From Deltaproteobacteria bacterium (GTDB taxonomy: Bacteria > Desulfobacterota > DSM-4660 > Desulfatiglandales > HGW-15), in contig JAGVAP010000015.1 of the NCBI GenBank assembly GCA_020060215.1, forward strand, positions 4,225 through 68,224: DNA of 64,000 nucleotides. Reading direction: 5' to 3'. Position numbers and translations under genes: made by a program. Below, piece after piece: positions 18,416-26,850 of the stretch (the stretch's first letter is position 1; every line of letters starts with the position of its first letter). A model generated the notes under the pieces. That model did no database searches, was not told the DNA's origin, and worked only from the letters and a program-made list of their open reading frames with translations.

Positions 18416-21400
18416 TCAGCCCAATACCACCCACAGACGGTTGTTCGGACCCCTGAGCCGCTGCTGCACCTCTTTCATCGGGACCTCGGCGGCTCCCAAG
18501 CGGTAGGGGTTCGCGGACCTGGCAAAAGGAAGGTCGTCCCCGTTCAGGTTCACGCCGAGGGGACCGCATCCTCTTTCCTGTATCCGGTAGACGATCTCCA
18601 CCGGAGCACCGGAGAGTTCCGTTTCGACCCGGAGTCCATCCAGACCGCGGGGGATCACCGGGTCAAGTACCAGGAGAGAGCTGCGGCGCCGTATGCCGAG
18701 AAAGCACTGAAGGAGCAGATTGGTCCAGATCCCCGCTCCGCTGGAATAGACCCGCCATCCCCCCTGAAGGGGGACCTCGCCCTTCATGGCGCGGCCGTAC
18801 TCCGCCTTCGCCTGGTAGCGGTCGGGGAAGAATGCGTCGGAGCTGGAGTAATAGCAGTTGCTCTGGCGGAGCCCGGCGGCCGGCACCAGGTCACGGATGC
18901 CGATCGGGTTGGCCTTGCAGAGGGCGGTGAAAAACCCTTCGGCGTCGCCGTAGCGCGCGAGGGCCTCCGCATAACGGAGATGGGCGTGCATGTACATGAG
19001 GCCGATTTCCCGTCCGAAGAAGGATGCGCTCTCCGCACGCTGGAAAAAACGCTGCGGACCGCCCCTGTACTCCAGGGGTTGGTCGAACAGTCGCGCGCCG
19101 TCGGGCCCGAGGAGGTGCGTTCGGATGACTCCGAGGTGGTGATCCGCTTCCTCGGGAGTGAGGAGATCGTTGATGATCGCGTGGATCATGGGCAGCAGGC
19201 TGTAGGAGAGGCCGGTCTGGCCGTCTCTCGGATGCAGCAGGTAGTCGATTCTTCCTCCTTCCTGGAAATAGGCATACCCCGTGAGGACCCCCTCGATCAG
19301 CAGGATCCGTCTGAACGCTTCCCGCACCTTTGCCGCCTCGGCCTCAAGCTCTCCGGAATAGGCCTCATGGCCGATTCTTCTCATCGCCTCGGCCATCGTG
19401 ACCAGGGTCTGGTACTGGAGCGTAACCGTCCACGTGCTGCAGAGCCGTTCCCGCATGGCGGCTTGTACAGGTTGGAGCGAATCGTTCCAATCGCCGTTTC
19501 CAAGGGCTGCAAGTCGGGTGGTGGGGACCAGCCGTGAACCGACGACCTTCAGGGCGCGCTCGACGTGGTGCCACAGGGGACCCCACTCGGCCTCGGGATC
19601 TCCCTCCGGGTGGAAGAAAGGCACTTCTTCATCCAGGATCGTCCTGTCCTCCGACGCGATCAGGTACTGGGCCAGGGCAAGGAGAGGCCAGAACACGATG
19701 TCTCCGTGCGAATCCGGGGGGCGGATGTTCCGTTCCCGATCGAAGAACATGAACCACTGGGGCCAGTCGCCGTCCGGGTTCTGGGCCTTGAACAAGCGGA
19801 TCAGGAGGTCTCGCACCGGTTGGAACCGGCCCAGGGCCAGCATCATCTCCACGGCCCCCTGGCTGATGTCGCGGGTGCCCCATCCGCCCCCCGTGTACTG
19901 TTCGATGCCGCGGGGGGCCAGGTAATGGATCAACGCATTGTGGATGAACCACGGCAGGATCTCCCCCATCCGGGCCGCAGCTCCGGAACAGGGACCGCCG
20001 GAAGCGGGATGGAGACGGAGACGGCGGGTCATCCCGTCCCGGAAACCGTTCTCATCCTGGGCCTCTTCCCCGCCGGGGGGGGCGGAGATGAGTTCTCCTT
20101 TCAGCCGGAACCCGGCCGATGCTGCAGGGCCGGTGATCATGCACAGGTAAGGCTGGTTCCGGGAGCGGGAGTCGCGGAACAGCAACTCGTCCCCACCCAC
20201 CTCCTGGAGGATCGTGCCGGGCAGCGGCGCAATGCGGAATCCGCCCTCCGGGAAACGTCGGCCCACATCCGATTCCGGGAGCGGGCGTACGAACACGCCT
20301 TCTTTATCCCGGCTGAACCGGGCCGGAATGGGGTCCACCCCGTCATCCCCGTTCAGGGCGATGTGGCTGCAGAGGAGGAGGCGGGAAGGGGGCCCGGAAA
20401 GAACCTCGACCTGGAGGGTGAGCTCGTGGGTCCGGGTGGAGGCCACGCTGGTGATCACGATCAGCCCGTTCCGGTGCCTGTAGAACCAGCGGCAGGAGCG
20501 GGGCGACATCTCGTACGCGGAAGGGATGGACAGGAGGTGCCATCTGCCCTCCAACTCGATGAAGAGCCTCTGGCCGTTTCCGTGAAAGAGGCCCAGGTAG
20601 CTGTGGACCGTGGAGAGGAAACGATTGATGCTGACATGGCCCTGCGTCACCATGGAATGGAAGACGCCGTTCATCCAGGTGGTGGAAGTGAGGGAGGACT
20701 CGTCAGGGACCAGGCGGCTCCCGGTGCGGAGCATGTGGGCATGCGGCCGCAGGACCTTCAACTCCTTGGCCCTGAGGACGACGTGCCGATGCTTCCCCGC
20801 AAAGAACGAGAGCAGCTGTCCGCACGCCCGTTCTTCCTCGCGGATCTCCCCGCCGAACAGCTCCTGGACCTGTGCATCCGTCAGGTCCAGGGTTTCCAGC
20901 ACCGGTCCGCTGCTGAACAGACTACCGACGGGTTTCTGCGCGGGGGGGGTGGCGGATCCGTCAGGCGCGGACTCCGGAAGGCGGGTGGCGGCCTCCACGA
21001 ATCGGAGATCCGCCTCGGAGCTTGCCGCAGGATGATCGGCTTCGAACCGGCCGAAGAATCCGAGTTCGGTCCGCTGCCCCGGCTCGAGACGAAACGGTTC
21101 GTCCTGGATGGCCACCATGGAGTGCTCGTGCTGAAGACGCGCGCAGGGCAACCCTTCCACCAGCCCCGTCGGCGGCAGCCCGGCGCGTGTGGAGAGGCCA
21201 TGGAACTGCAGGCCGTCGGTGGCATAGGAAACGGATCTGCGCAATGAGCCGATCAACGTCCAGGGGTGGCGTCCGCCCATGGAGAGGTTCTGTCGGGAGG
21301 CCACGACGAATCCCCTTTCGGGGTGAGCGAGGGGGGTGTGGTCCACGTAGTGACAGACGTAGTATTCGTTCAGACGCACTGCACCGTAATGGGCAAGGGC

Positions 21401-21802
21401 CAGGTCCTGGGTGTAGATCAGATCTCCGGCTTCGACCTGGGCGCCCGTGTTCTCCAGGACCACCCGCCAGAACCAGGTAGGTGAAGAGCCGGAGAGCGTG
21501 AGTGAGACCCCGAAGCGAATCCCCCCCCACTGGCCGTTCGCATTCATGCCCTGCCGGTCGAACTGAAACCACGCAGGACTGCGAGGACCCAGGAGCGGAA
21601 CCGCTTCGAGGGGTGGCCCGTGACGTCGCAGGTAGAGGTTGGCCGGTCCCCCTTCGGTCTCGGTCCCGATGTAAAGGTTCAGGAGGATGTCTGCGAACTC
21701 CATGCGGCGGATCGATCCATTGGCGTTCACCTGTATGCTCAGGCCGGCAGGTTGATCGATGCGAAACGGGAAACCGACGGGTGGGTGACGGTGCTTTTCC
21801 AA
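18416..21802 (-). CDS. GH94/GT36-type glycoside phosphorylase-like protein
   Basis: A 1128-aa protein with N-terminal beta-sandwich domains (about 1-560) and a C-terminal (alpha/alpha)6 barrel of the GH94 kind. The barrel has GGGWGTRDISQGAVEMMLA and WPQWF, the catalytic-acid motif GNGDWND near residue 768, and the late QSNCYYSSSDAFFPDRYQ and GAGIWTNLLLQCFLG blocks that resemble the phosphate-binding region. Known relatives phosphorolyse beta-glucans or form the C-terminus of cyclic beta-1,2-glucan synthase. It lacks a glycosyltransferase domain and a signal peptide. The start is TTG at 21802, with a promoter just upstream. With the 1032-aa barrel protein it suggests intracellular oligosaccharide turnover. 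Confidence 0.82.
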   Translation of the reverse strand: MEKHRHPPVGFPFRIDQPAGLSIQVNANGSIRRMEFADILLNLYIGTETEGGPANLYLRRHGPPLEAVPLLGPRSPAWFQFDRQGMNANGQWGGIRFGVSLTLSGSSPTWFWRVVLENTGAQVEAGDLIYTQDLALAHYGAVRLNEYYVCHYVDHTPLAHPERGFVVASRQNLSMGGRHPWTLIGSLRRSVSYATDGLQFHGLSTRAGLPPTGLVEGLPCARLQHEHSMVAIQDEPFRLEPGQRTELGFFGRFEADHPAASSEADLRFVEAATRLPESAPDGSATPPAQKPVGSLFSSGPVLETLDLTDAQVQELFGGEIREEERACGQLLSFFAGKHRHVVLRAKELKVLRPHAHMLRTGSRLVPDESSLTSTTWMNGVFHSMVTQGHVSINRFLSTVHSYLGLFHGNGQRLFIELEGRWHLLSIPSAYEMSPRSCRWFYRHRNGLIVITSVASTRTHELTLQVEVLSGPPSRLLLCSHIALNGDDGVDPIPARFSRDKEGVFVRPLPESDVGRRFPEGGFRIAPLPGTILQEVGGDELLFRDSRSRNQPYLCMITGPAASAGFRLKGELISAPPGGEEAQDENGFRDGMTRRLRLHPASGGPCSGAAARMGEILPWFIHNALIHYLAPRGIEQYTGGGWGTRDISQGAVEMMLALGRFQPVRDLLIRLFKAQNPDGDWPQWFMFFDRERNIRPPDSHGDIVFWPLLALAQYLIASEDRTILDEEVPFFHPEGDPEAEWGPLWHHVERALKVVGSRLVPTTRLAALGNGDWNDSLQPVQAAMRERLCSTWTVTLQYQTLVTMAEAMRRIGHEAYSGELEAEAAKVREAFRRILLIEGVLTGYAYFQEGGRIDYLLHPRDGQTGLSYSLLPMIHAIINDLLTPEEADHHLGVIRTHLLGPDGARLFDQPLEYRGGPQRFFQRAESASFFGREIGLMYMHAHLRYAEALARYGDAEGFFTALCKANPIGIRDLVPAAGLRQSNCYYSSSDAFFPDRYQAKAEYGRAMKGEVPLQGGWRVYSSGAGIWTNLLLQCFLGIRRRSSLLVLDPVIPRGLDGLRVETELSGAPVEIVYRIQERGCGPLGVNLNGDDLPFARSANPYRLGAAEVPMKEVQQRLRGPNNRLWVVLG

Positions 21803-22106
21803 AGCGGCCTCGCTGGCGGAATCTAAGGTCCGGTGAAAGCCCTCTGGCCATATTTTCTATCCGAACGGTGATCTTTTATCAACAGCATAAAGATACGGCC
21901 GCAAGGGACCCTGGGAATCCCCGGAGAGACTCGGTGCCCGGGCATTCAACAACCCATCCATTTCTTGGCATCGGGCTAGGGCGTCTGCCTCACCCATTTG
22001 ATATTTCGTCGGAGTGTGGTAAGAAGGAACAACCAGGGCGTTGATGAAATCTGCCGAAGCGATCGCGGCCGGGCTCTTGTGCCGGGAAGCGGGAAAGGAA
22101 ATCGAG
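21803..22106. other. Divergent intergenic region between the GH94-like and DUF1330 genes
   Basis: No gene is seen in these 304 bases. The left part holds the minus-strand promoter listed at 21854-21882. The right part has a ribosome site AAAGGAA before the ATG at 22107 but no clear promoter for it. Confidence 0.4.
21854..21882 (-). promoter_or_regulatory. Putative sigma-70 promoter of the GH94-like gene
   Basis: On the minus strand TTGATA (21882-21877), a 17-base spacer and TAGAAA (21859-21854) fit a housekeeping promoter. The predicted start is about 45 bases before the TTG start codon at 21802. Confidence 0.45.
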
Positions 22107-22412
22107 ATGCCGGTCTATTTGGTCATCGAAGCGAGGATACGGGATCAGCACAAGTACGAGCAGTATACGGAAGGGCTCTCCGCGATCTTGCCCCGGTATC
22201 GAGGGCGCTATCTGGTCCACGGCGGTCGGGTCGTACCGTTGAACGAGGGGTTGAGCACCGAGCGGAGACAGCCGGGCCGATTCCTCGTTCTCGAGTTCCC
22301 TTCCGAATTCGACCTGAGGCGATGCTGGGCTTCTTCGGAATACCAAGCGATTATGCCCCTGGGCCACGCGGGGGCGGAAACCCGGGCCGTCCTGCTGGAG
22401 GGGGCGAGTTGA
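22107..22412 (+). CDS. DUF1330 family small protein
   Basis: A 101-aa protein starting MPVYLVIEARIRDQHKYEQY, with the DUF1330 core YLVHGGRVVPLNEG and WASSEYQAIMPLG, a ferredoxin-like dimeric alpha-beta fold. ATG 22107 follows AAAGGAA at good spacing; the longer frame from 22041 has no support. The function of the family is unknown. It stands alone between the GH94-like gene and the mxa-like operon. Confidence 0.85.
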   Translation: MPVYLVIEARIRDQHKYEQYTEGLSAILPRYRGRYLVHGGRVVPLNEGLSTERRQPGRFLVLEFPSEFDLRRCWASSEYQAIMPLGHAGAETRAVLLEGAS

Positions 22413-22632
22413 TCATGGGTCATCGATCATCTCTGAACCCCTTTCTCCTCCGGAAACGTGACTCGCCTTTCAGGGGGTAGATGCGCTCCAGAGCAGAGGC
22501 TCGATTCGCCTGAGCCCTGAACCTTTGAACCCAGTGTCTGCGACCGAAATCCCTTGGTTGTGGCTGGGGCCGGCCATGGGGCTCCTTTTTCAAGAGACGC
22601 CGTCAACCCCTGGAACCTCCGAACCCTCCAAT

Positions 22633-23634
22633 TCAGATCATCATCGAGACGACCAGCAGAACAAGGCTCGCCAGCCACAGCGCCCAGCTCACATCGACCC
22701 TCGATTCATATCGGGCCGAGTCGAAAACCTTTTCCTCGAAAATCGTCTTCAGATCCGAATCGGTCTTGATGGGGCGGTAGGAGCCGCCGAAGCGGGCTGC
22801 CAGATCCCCCAGGTTCTTGTCGTCCAGCCTGGAAATGATGGTCGTCCCATCGTACTTCTGCCGGTACTGTTTGAATTTCCAGTGCTCGTCGAATTCCGGA
22901 ACCGGTGCCCCGGCCTCGGTGCCCAGCCCGGCGAAGATCACTCGCACACCTTTGAACAGTGCGAGATCCGGGGTGGCCTCGTGGACGACGAATCCGCGGG
23001 TCTCTTCCCCATCGGTCAGGACGACTAGGGTCGACCCGTCTCCATAGTGGCTTCTGTTCTCTTTCAGGATCTTCCCGAAGACGGCCAATGCCTGATCGAT
23101 GTTCGAGCCGTCCTCCCACGTCCAGTGGTACCGAATGGCCCTGACCATGGACTGGAGGTCTTTCCTGGCCCTTTCCACTGGTCTGGGATGGGTCAGGATC
23201 AGGACGGGATCGTTCCTTCCTGCGAAAACGGACAGACCGAAACGGCCCTCCGGGGGCATCGCATCCAGGAGCGAGAGCAGGTTTCGCTTGGCCACTTCCA
23301 GTCTGCTGCGGGGATTCCCTTGCTCAAGATAGTCCTCACACCACATGCTCTGTGAGATGTCCACGATGGCCATCACTCCGGGTGCTTGAACCGTGCTGGC
23401 TATGAATGGATCGCCCGAAGCCGATACCATGGCGGCAAAGGCCGCCGAGAGGAGCCCTCCCCTCATCCACGACCGCCGCGGCCCGAGGCCCGCGACGGAA
23501 ACGGTTTCCCCCTTGAAGAACTCTTCGAAGGTTCGGCTCAGATACCACTTCAGGGAGATCCCGGCTCCAATCAGGATCAGGAGCGGGATAAACAGGTACA
23601 GGTGACGGGGCTCTGCAAATCCCATGGCGGGCAC
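22633..23634 (-). CDS. vWA-domain membrane protein, MxaL-like (BatA type)
   Basis: A 333-aa protein with two N-terminal spans, a von Willebrand A domain with MIDAS motif DISQS (92-96) and later TDGEET, and a C-terminal span (about 315-333). GTG 23634 follows GAGG at 6 bases; ATG at 23625 is the alternative. It is the last gene of the six-gene operon and corresponds by position and size to MxaL, a methanol-dehydrogenase calcium-insertion factor. The vWA domain should face the periplasm. A general Bat/aerotolerance-type role is the alternative. Confidence 0.82.
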   Translation of the reverse strand: MPAMGFAEPRHLYLFIPLLILIGAGISLKWYLSRTFEEFFKGETVSVAGLGPRRSWMRGGLLSAAFAAMVSASGDPFIASTVQAPGVMAIVDISQSMWCEDYLEQGNPRSRLEVAKRNLLSLLDAMPPEGRFGLSVFAGRNDPVLILTHPRPVERARKDLQSMVRAIRYHWTWEDGSNIDQALAVFGKILKENRSHYGDGSTLVVLTDGEETRGFVVHEATPDLALFKGVRVIFAGLGTEAGAPVPEFDEHWKFKQYRQKYDGTTIISRLDDKNLGDLAARFGGSYRPIKTDSDLKTIFEEKVFDSARYESRVDVSWALWLASLVLLVVSMMI

Positions 23635-23642
23635 GAATCACC

Positions 23643-24146
23643 TCATGGTGTGCTTCCAAGAAAGGGCGGCGGGAAAACGACCCCCTCCTCCAGATCTTCC
23701 GTTTCCTCCTGCGTACGGGCGGTCTCCGGGCCGGCCTCCCCCTCCCCTTCCTGCTCATCTTTTCCGCTTCTGGATCGGGTCAGGATCTCGAGATTGAACT
23801 TGGCAGGAAACAGGAGGGGGTCGTTTCTAAGGGCCTCCCTGAAATAGTAGAGGGCGTCCTTTCCGGCCGCGGGATCCCCCTGGGCCGCCCTCGCCAGCGC
23901 GCAGTTCCCGAGGTTGTACAGCGCGATGGCGCGCAGGGTCATCGAGCCCCCTTCCGTGAGGACATACTCCGTCAGCCCCTTCTCGTGTCCGTCCATATCT
24001 CCCTTTTCCAGCCGGCTGTTTGCCTCGGTGAGCCGTATCTCGTGGTCGAAGAGCATGCGGTCGATCCCGGCACCGATCGTCCGGTTCATCAGGAAGAGGG
24101 AAAGGCCCACCAGAAAGAGCGCAGAGAGGAGGATCATCTTCTTCAT
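23643..24146 (-). CDS. Small membrane-anchored TPR-like protein, MxaK-like
   Basis: The 167-aa protein has one N-terminal membrane span (residues 3-20), a helical TPR-like stretch (LRAIALYNLGNCAL ... DALYYFREALRNDPLLFPAKFNLEIL), and an acidic tail. It sits between two vWA genes, 6 bases after the first, exactly where MxaK lies in mxaRSACKL operons. By analogy it would scaffold the vWA proteins in the periplasm. Sequence alone gives only the TPR-like pattern, so the MxaK label comes mostly from gene order. Confidence 0.75.
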   Translation of the reverse strand: MKKMILLSALFLVGLSLFLMNRTIGAGIDRMLFDHEIRLTEANSRLEKGDMDGHEKGLTEYVLTEGGSMTLRAIALYNLGNCALARAAQGDPAAGKDALYYFREALRNDPLLFPAKFNLEILTRSRSGKDEQEGEGEAGPETARTQEETEDLEEGVVFPPPFLGSTP

Positions 24147-24152
24147 GTTCTC

Positions 24153-25079
24153 TCAACCGTCCCTACGGTACACGAACAGGGAATGGGAGATCCAGGTCAT
24201 CGCCATCAACAGCAGTGCAGTGAAGATGAACGGTTTCGGGGAGAGCTGCCGGGACGACGAACTGTAGCGGATGAGGGAACGCTCAAGCCGATGGATCTCC
24301 TCGAACCCCTTCTCGAGTTCCGGACCGTTCGAGACGTCCATTCGTCTTCCCAGGGGGCCGATCTTCTCCAGGAACTGAGGCAGCTCATTCAGCCATTCGG
24401 TCCCGAGCGAAACCCAGTAAAACCGTATCCCGTGCTTCCGAACGATACGGCTGAACCCGTATTTTTCATCGTCGAGCGGGCCGCCTCCGTCGGATACCAG
24501 GATCAGGACCCGGCTCCTCGCCCTGGACCGCATCAGCTCGTCCAGGCCCGATGCGACCGGGTAGTACAGAAAGGTCGAGGAGAGGACGGCCTCCTGTGCA
24601 CGAAGGCAGCCCAGGAAAAGATCGTGGTCCATGCTCAAGGGCAAGACCGTCACCGCGGTCTGCCCGAAGGCCGTCAGTCCGTAGCGGTCCTGTACCGACT
24701 TCCTGGTCTCCATGAACCGGGCGATGGCTGCCTTTGCGGCGGTGAACTTGCTCTCGTCCCCGGATCCCTCCGGCCCGCCGCCGGTGTTGAAGGGATCGAT
24801 CATGCTCCGGGATTCGTCCAGCAGAAAGACGATGTCGGCCCCATAACCGTACCTGACGCCCCCCCCGCCGGAAAACCGCACCCCTGCCGAAAGGAGGAAG
24901 AGCATGAGCAGCAGCACGACGCGGCTCGAGTCGGCGGCAAGGAAAAGGAAGCGGCTCCCCAGGGCTCTGGGGACCGGATCCAGGCTGGGGAAGACGAAGT
25001 AGGATCTTTCCCTTGCAAAAAAGACCACTGCCAGCGCAACCGGCAGCAGGAGCAGGACCCATGTCCTATCTATCTCCAT
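24153..25079 (-). CDS. vWA-domain membrane protein, MxaC-like
   Basis: A 308-aa protein with two N-terminal spans (4-22 and 53-67), a vWA domain with MIDAS DESRS (88-92), and a C-terminal span (about 284-302). The start overlaps the end of the upstream MxaA-like gene by 10 bases, showing translational coupling. It matches MxaC by position and layout. In methylotrophs MxaC helps put calcium into methanol dehydrogenase. No dehydrogenase gene lies nearby here. Confidence 0.82.
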   Translation of the reverse strand: MEIDRTWVLLLLPVALAVVFFARERSYFVFPSLDPVPRALGSRFLFLAADSSRVVLLLMLFLLSAGVRFSGGGGVRYGYGADIVFLLDESRSMIDPFNTGGGPEGSGDESKFTAAKAAIARFMETRKSVQDRYGLTAFGQTAVTVLPLSMDHDLFLGCLRAQEAVLSSTFLYYPVASGLDELMRSRARSRVLILVSDGGGPLDDEKYGFSRIVRKHGIRFYWVSLGTEWLNELPQFLEKIGPLGRRMDVSNGPELEKGFEEIHRLERSLIRYSSSSRQLSPKPFIFTALLLMAMTWISHSLFVYRRDG

Positions 25080-25963
25080 CTTTCCAGCCTTCTCATCTTC
25101 TTCATGGTATTCCTGATGTCCCGCAGCAGACCGTCGCCGGGGACTGCGCCCTCCGGATTGAAACTGACCTGGTCGGAGAGGAGCACCAGCCTGAGCAGTT
25201 CTTCCCGGTGCGGCGCCGCCTGGGGGAAGACGCGAAGAAGATCCTCCATGTTCGTCGGGAAAATGGCCCTTCCCGCTTTTTCATTCAGCACGCTTCGAAA
25301 GATGATCAAGGCGGCACGAGGATTCCTCTCGCCGGACAACCGTTCCAGACCCTTTGCGAACATGGAATCCCGTGCGGCCCTTCCCCGAAACACCAGGCCG
25401 GCAGCGGTCATGCCGCCCAGCAGGAGGATCGCCCCCGCGCCACGAACCACCTGCGGTGTGAAGGTATTCCATGACCAAAGGAGGGCGGGTTTGAACCCGT
25501 CTCCAGGCATCGTGAGGGGCGAAACCGTGACCAGCACCGGGGGCCACGATGAAGCGTTCTCCGCCGGGGCCTCTGCGGGGCCGTACGAGAAGTCGACCCC
25601 GGGGATCGCAAATGAATGGGTCCCGTCCGAAACGGAAACGATCTGGTAGGTCAGATCCACCTGGTAGATCCGGGCGGCACGGGTCTCATGAACGGTAATC
25701 TTCTTCTCGCTGAGCTCGACCCACTCGCCGCGCTCTTCCCCGACGTTCGGCAGGGAGACTTCGCTCAGAACCTGATCCCGGGGGAGAGAAAGGACGCAGC
25801 TGACTCTCACCAGATCGCCTATGAAATACCCGTACTCCCTCTCCACGAAAGCCTCCACGGAGACACCGGGGGCGGGTTCAGCGGCGGCGACTTCTTCGGC
25901 GCAGTTCCAGGAAGCCACCGCAGCGGCCGCGGCAGCCAGAATGCAGAGAACGATCCGGTTCAC
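25070..25963 (-). CDS. MxaA-like secreted membrane-anchored protein
   Basis: The 297-aa protein has a signal peptide (ending around VAAAEP), a beta-rich domain containing EREYGYFIGDLVRVSCVL, a pattern I associate with MxaA, a membrane span near 170-190, and a helical cytoplasmic tail. GTG 25963 overlaps the stop of the DUF58 gene as GTGA. Its place between the DUF58 and vWA genes is the mxaA position. The family call is by pattern and context; no catalytic residues are known. Confidence 0.72.
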   Translation of the reverse strand: MNRIVLCILAAAAAAVASWNCAEEVAAAEPAPGVSVEAFVEREYGYFIGDLVRVSCVLSLPRDQVLSEVSLPNVGEERGEWVELSEKKITVHETRAARIYQVDLTYQIVSVSDGTHSFAIPGVDFSYGPAEAPAENASSWPPVLVTVSPLTMPGDGFKPALLWSWNTFTPQVVRGAGAILLLGGMTAAGLVFRGRAARDSMFAKGLERLSGERNPRAALIIFRSVLNEKAGRAIFPTNMEDLLRVFPQAAPHREELLRLVLLSDQVSFNPEGAVPGDGLLRDIRNTMKKMRRLERWR

Positions 25964-26850
25964 CCGTAGCTCCTGTCGAGCTCCTCCAGGAGGCGCTCGG
26001 GGGTAACCTTGTCAAGGATGATCGGCGTGACCCGGAAGGATTCGAAGATCGTCTTCAGCTCCTCTTCGTTACGACGGGCCCTCTTCTCGAATGAGCCGAT
26101 CATGCCGCGCGAGAAAAAGAGGGTTCTGGAGGCAGCCTTTTCCGAATCTTTCAGCCGCAGGGCCCCGATCAGACCCCGGGGCCAGCGTCTTTCCCTCTCC
26201 TGTCTGAGGATGATCGGCACAATTCTGTGACGGGAAAGGCTCTGGAGGATCGTCCGGAGGGTTTCGGGTTCCAGGTAGAAATCGGAGACGAGGAGAAGGA
26301 GGGATCTCTTTTCCGGCAGGAACCCCTGGATGCCCTTCAAAGAGAGGCCGCTCGAGGGGGCCGAGGCCCGGAAGTCCAGGAGGGCGCGCCCGATCTCCAT
26401 CCCGGCCGTTTCGGAGCGCAAGGGGGGATGATGGAAATCCGCCAGGATCTTGTTGTCGAAGCCGATGAAGCCGAACCTGTCTCCAAATCGGTAGGCGGTA
26501 TAGCCGAAGAGGGTCGCGAGCTTGGCCAACTGAAAGAGCTTCGGTTCGGAGAACCCGCAGGACAGGGAAATGGAAAGGTCGGCCATCATGACGACGTCGA
26601 TCCTGGCCTCCGGCTTGTAGATGCGGACGAGCGGTTCATTGATGAACGGATTGCGGTTGGTTGCGAGGAAATCGATCCTCCGGAAATCGGGGAAGTTGGA
26701 GAACCTCTCGAACCTCTCGAATGAGTAGCCTCTTCCCTGGCGACCCAGGGCGGGCCACTTCCCCGGATGGAGGTTTCGGACCCTGAAATCCACCCGATAG
26801 CTCAGCTCCTCCTGGAAAGCCGAGAGGTTGGGTCTTTCCGCCCCCCTCAT
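25960..26850 (-). CDS. DUF58 (MxaS-like) protein
   Basis: The 296-aa protein shows the DUF58 pattern: LGRQGRGYSFERFERFSNFPDFRRIDFLATNRN variant of the R-x-Y-x-x-GD-D-x-R region, then RIDVVMMADLSISL, a modified vWA-like MIDAS strand. No membrane span is visible, so it is probably cytoplasmic. ATG 26850 overlaps the stop of the MoxR gene as ATGA. In many bacteria DUF58 proteins partner MoxR ATPases; here it is in the mxaS position. The longer frame from 27021 is a read-back into the MoxR gene and is rejected. Confidence 0.84.
   Translation of the reverse strand: MRGAERPNLSAFQEELSYRVDFRVRNLHPGKWPALGRQGRGYSFERFERFSNFPDFRRIDFLATNRNPFINEPLVRIYKPEARIDVVMMADLSISLSCGFSEPKLFQLAKLATLFGYTAYRFGDRFGFIGFDNKILADFHHPPLRSETAGMEIGRALLDFRASAPSSGLSLKGIQGFLPEKRSLLLLVSDFYLEPETLRTILQSLSRHRIVPIILRQERERRWPRGLIGALRLKDSEKAASRTLFFSRGMIGSFEKRARRNEEELKTIFESFRVTPIILDKVTPERLLEELDRSYG

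Noticed and set aside
19565..21247. 560-residue plus-strand frame inside the GH94-like gene
   Set aside because: The minus strand there encodes a well-conserved barrel protein with GNGDWND. The plus frame has biased Gly/Pro/Val composition and no motif.
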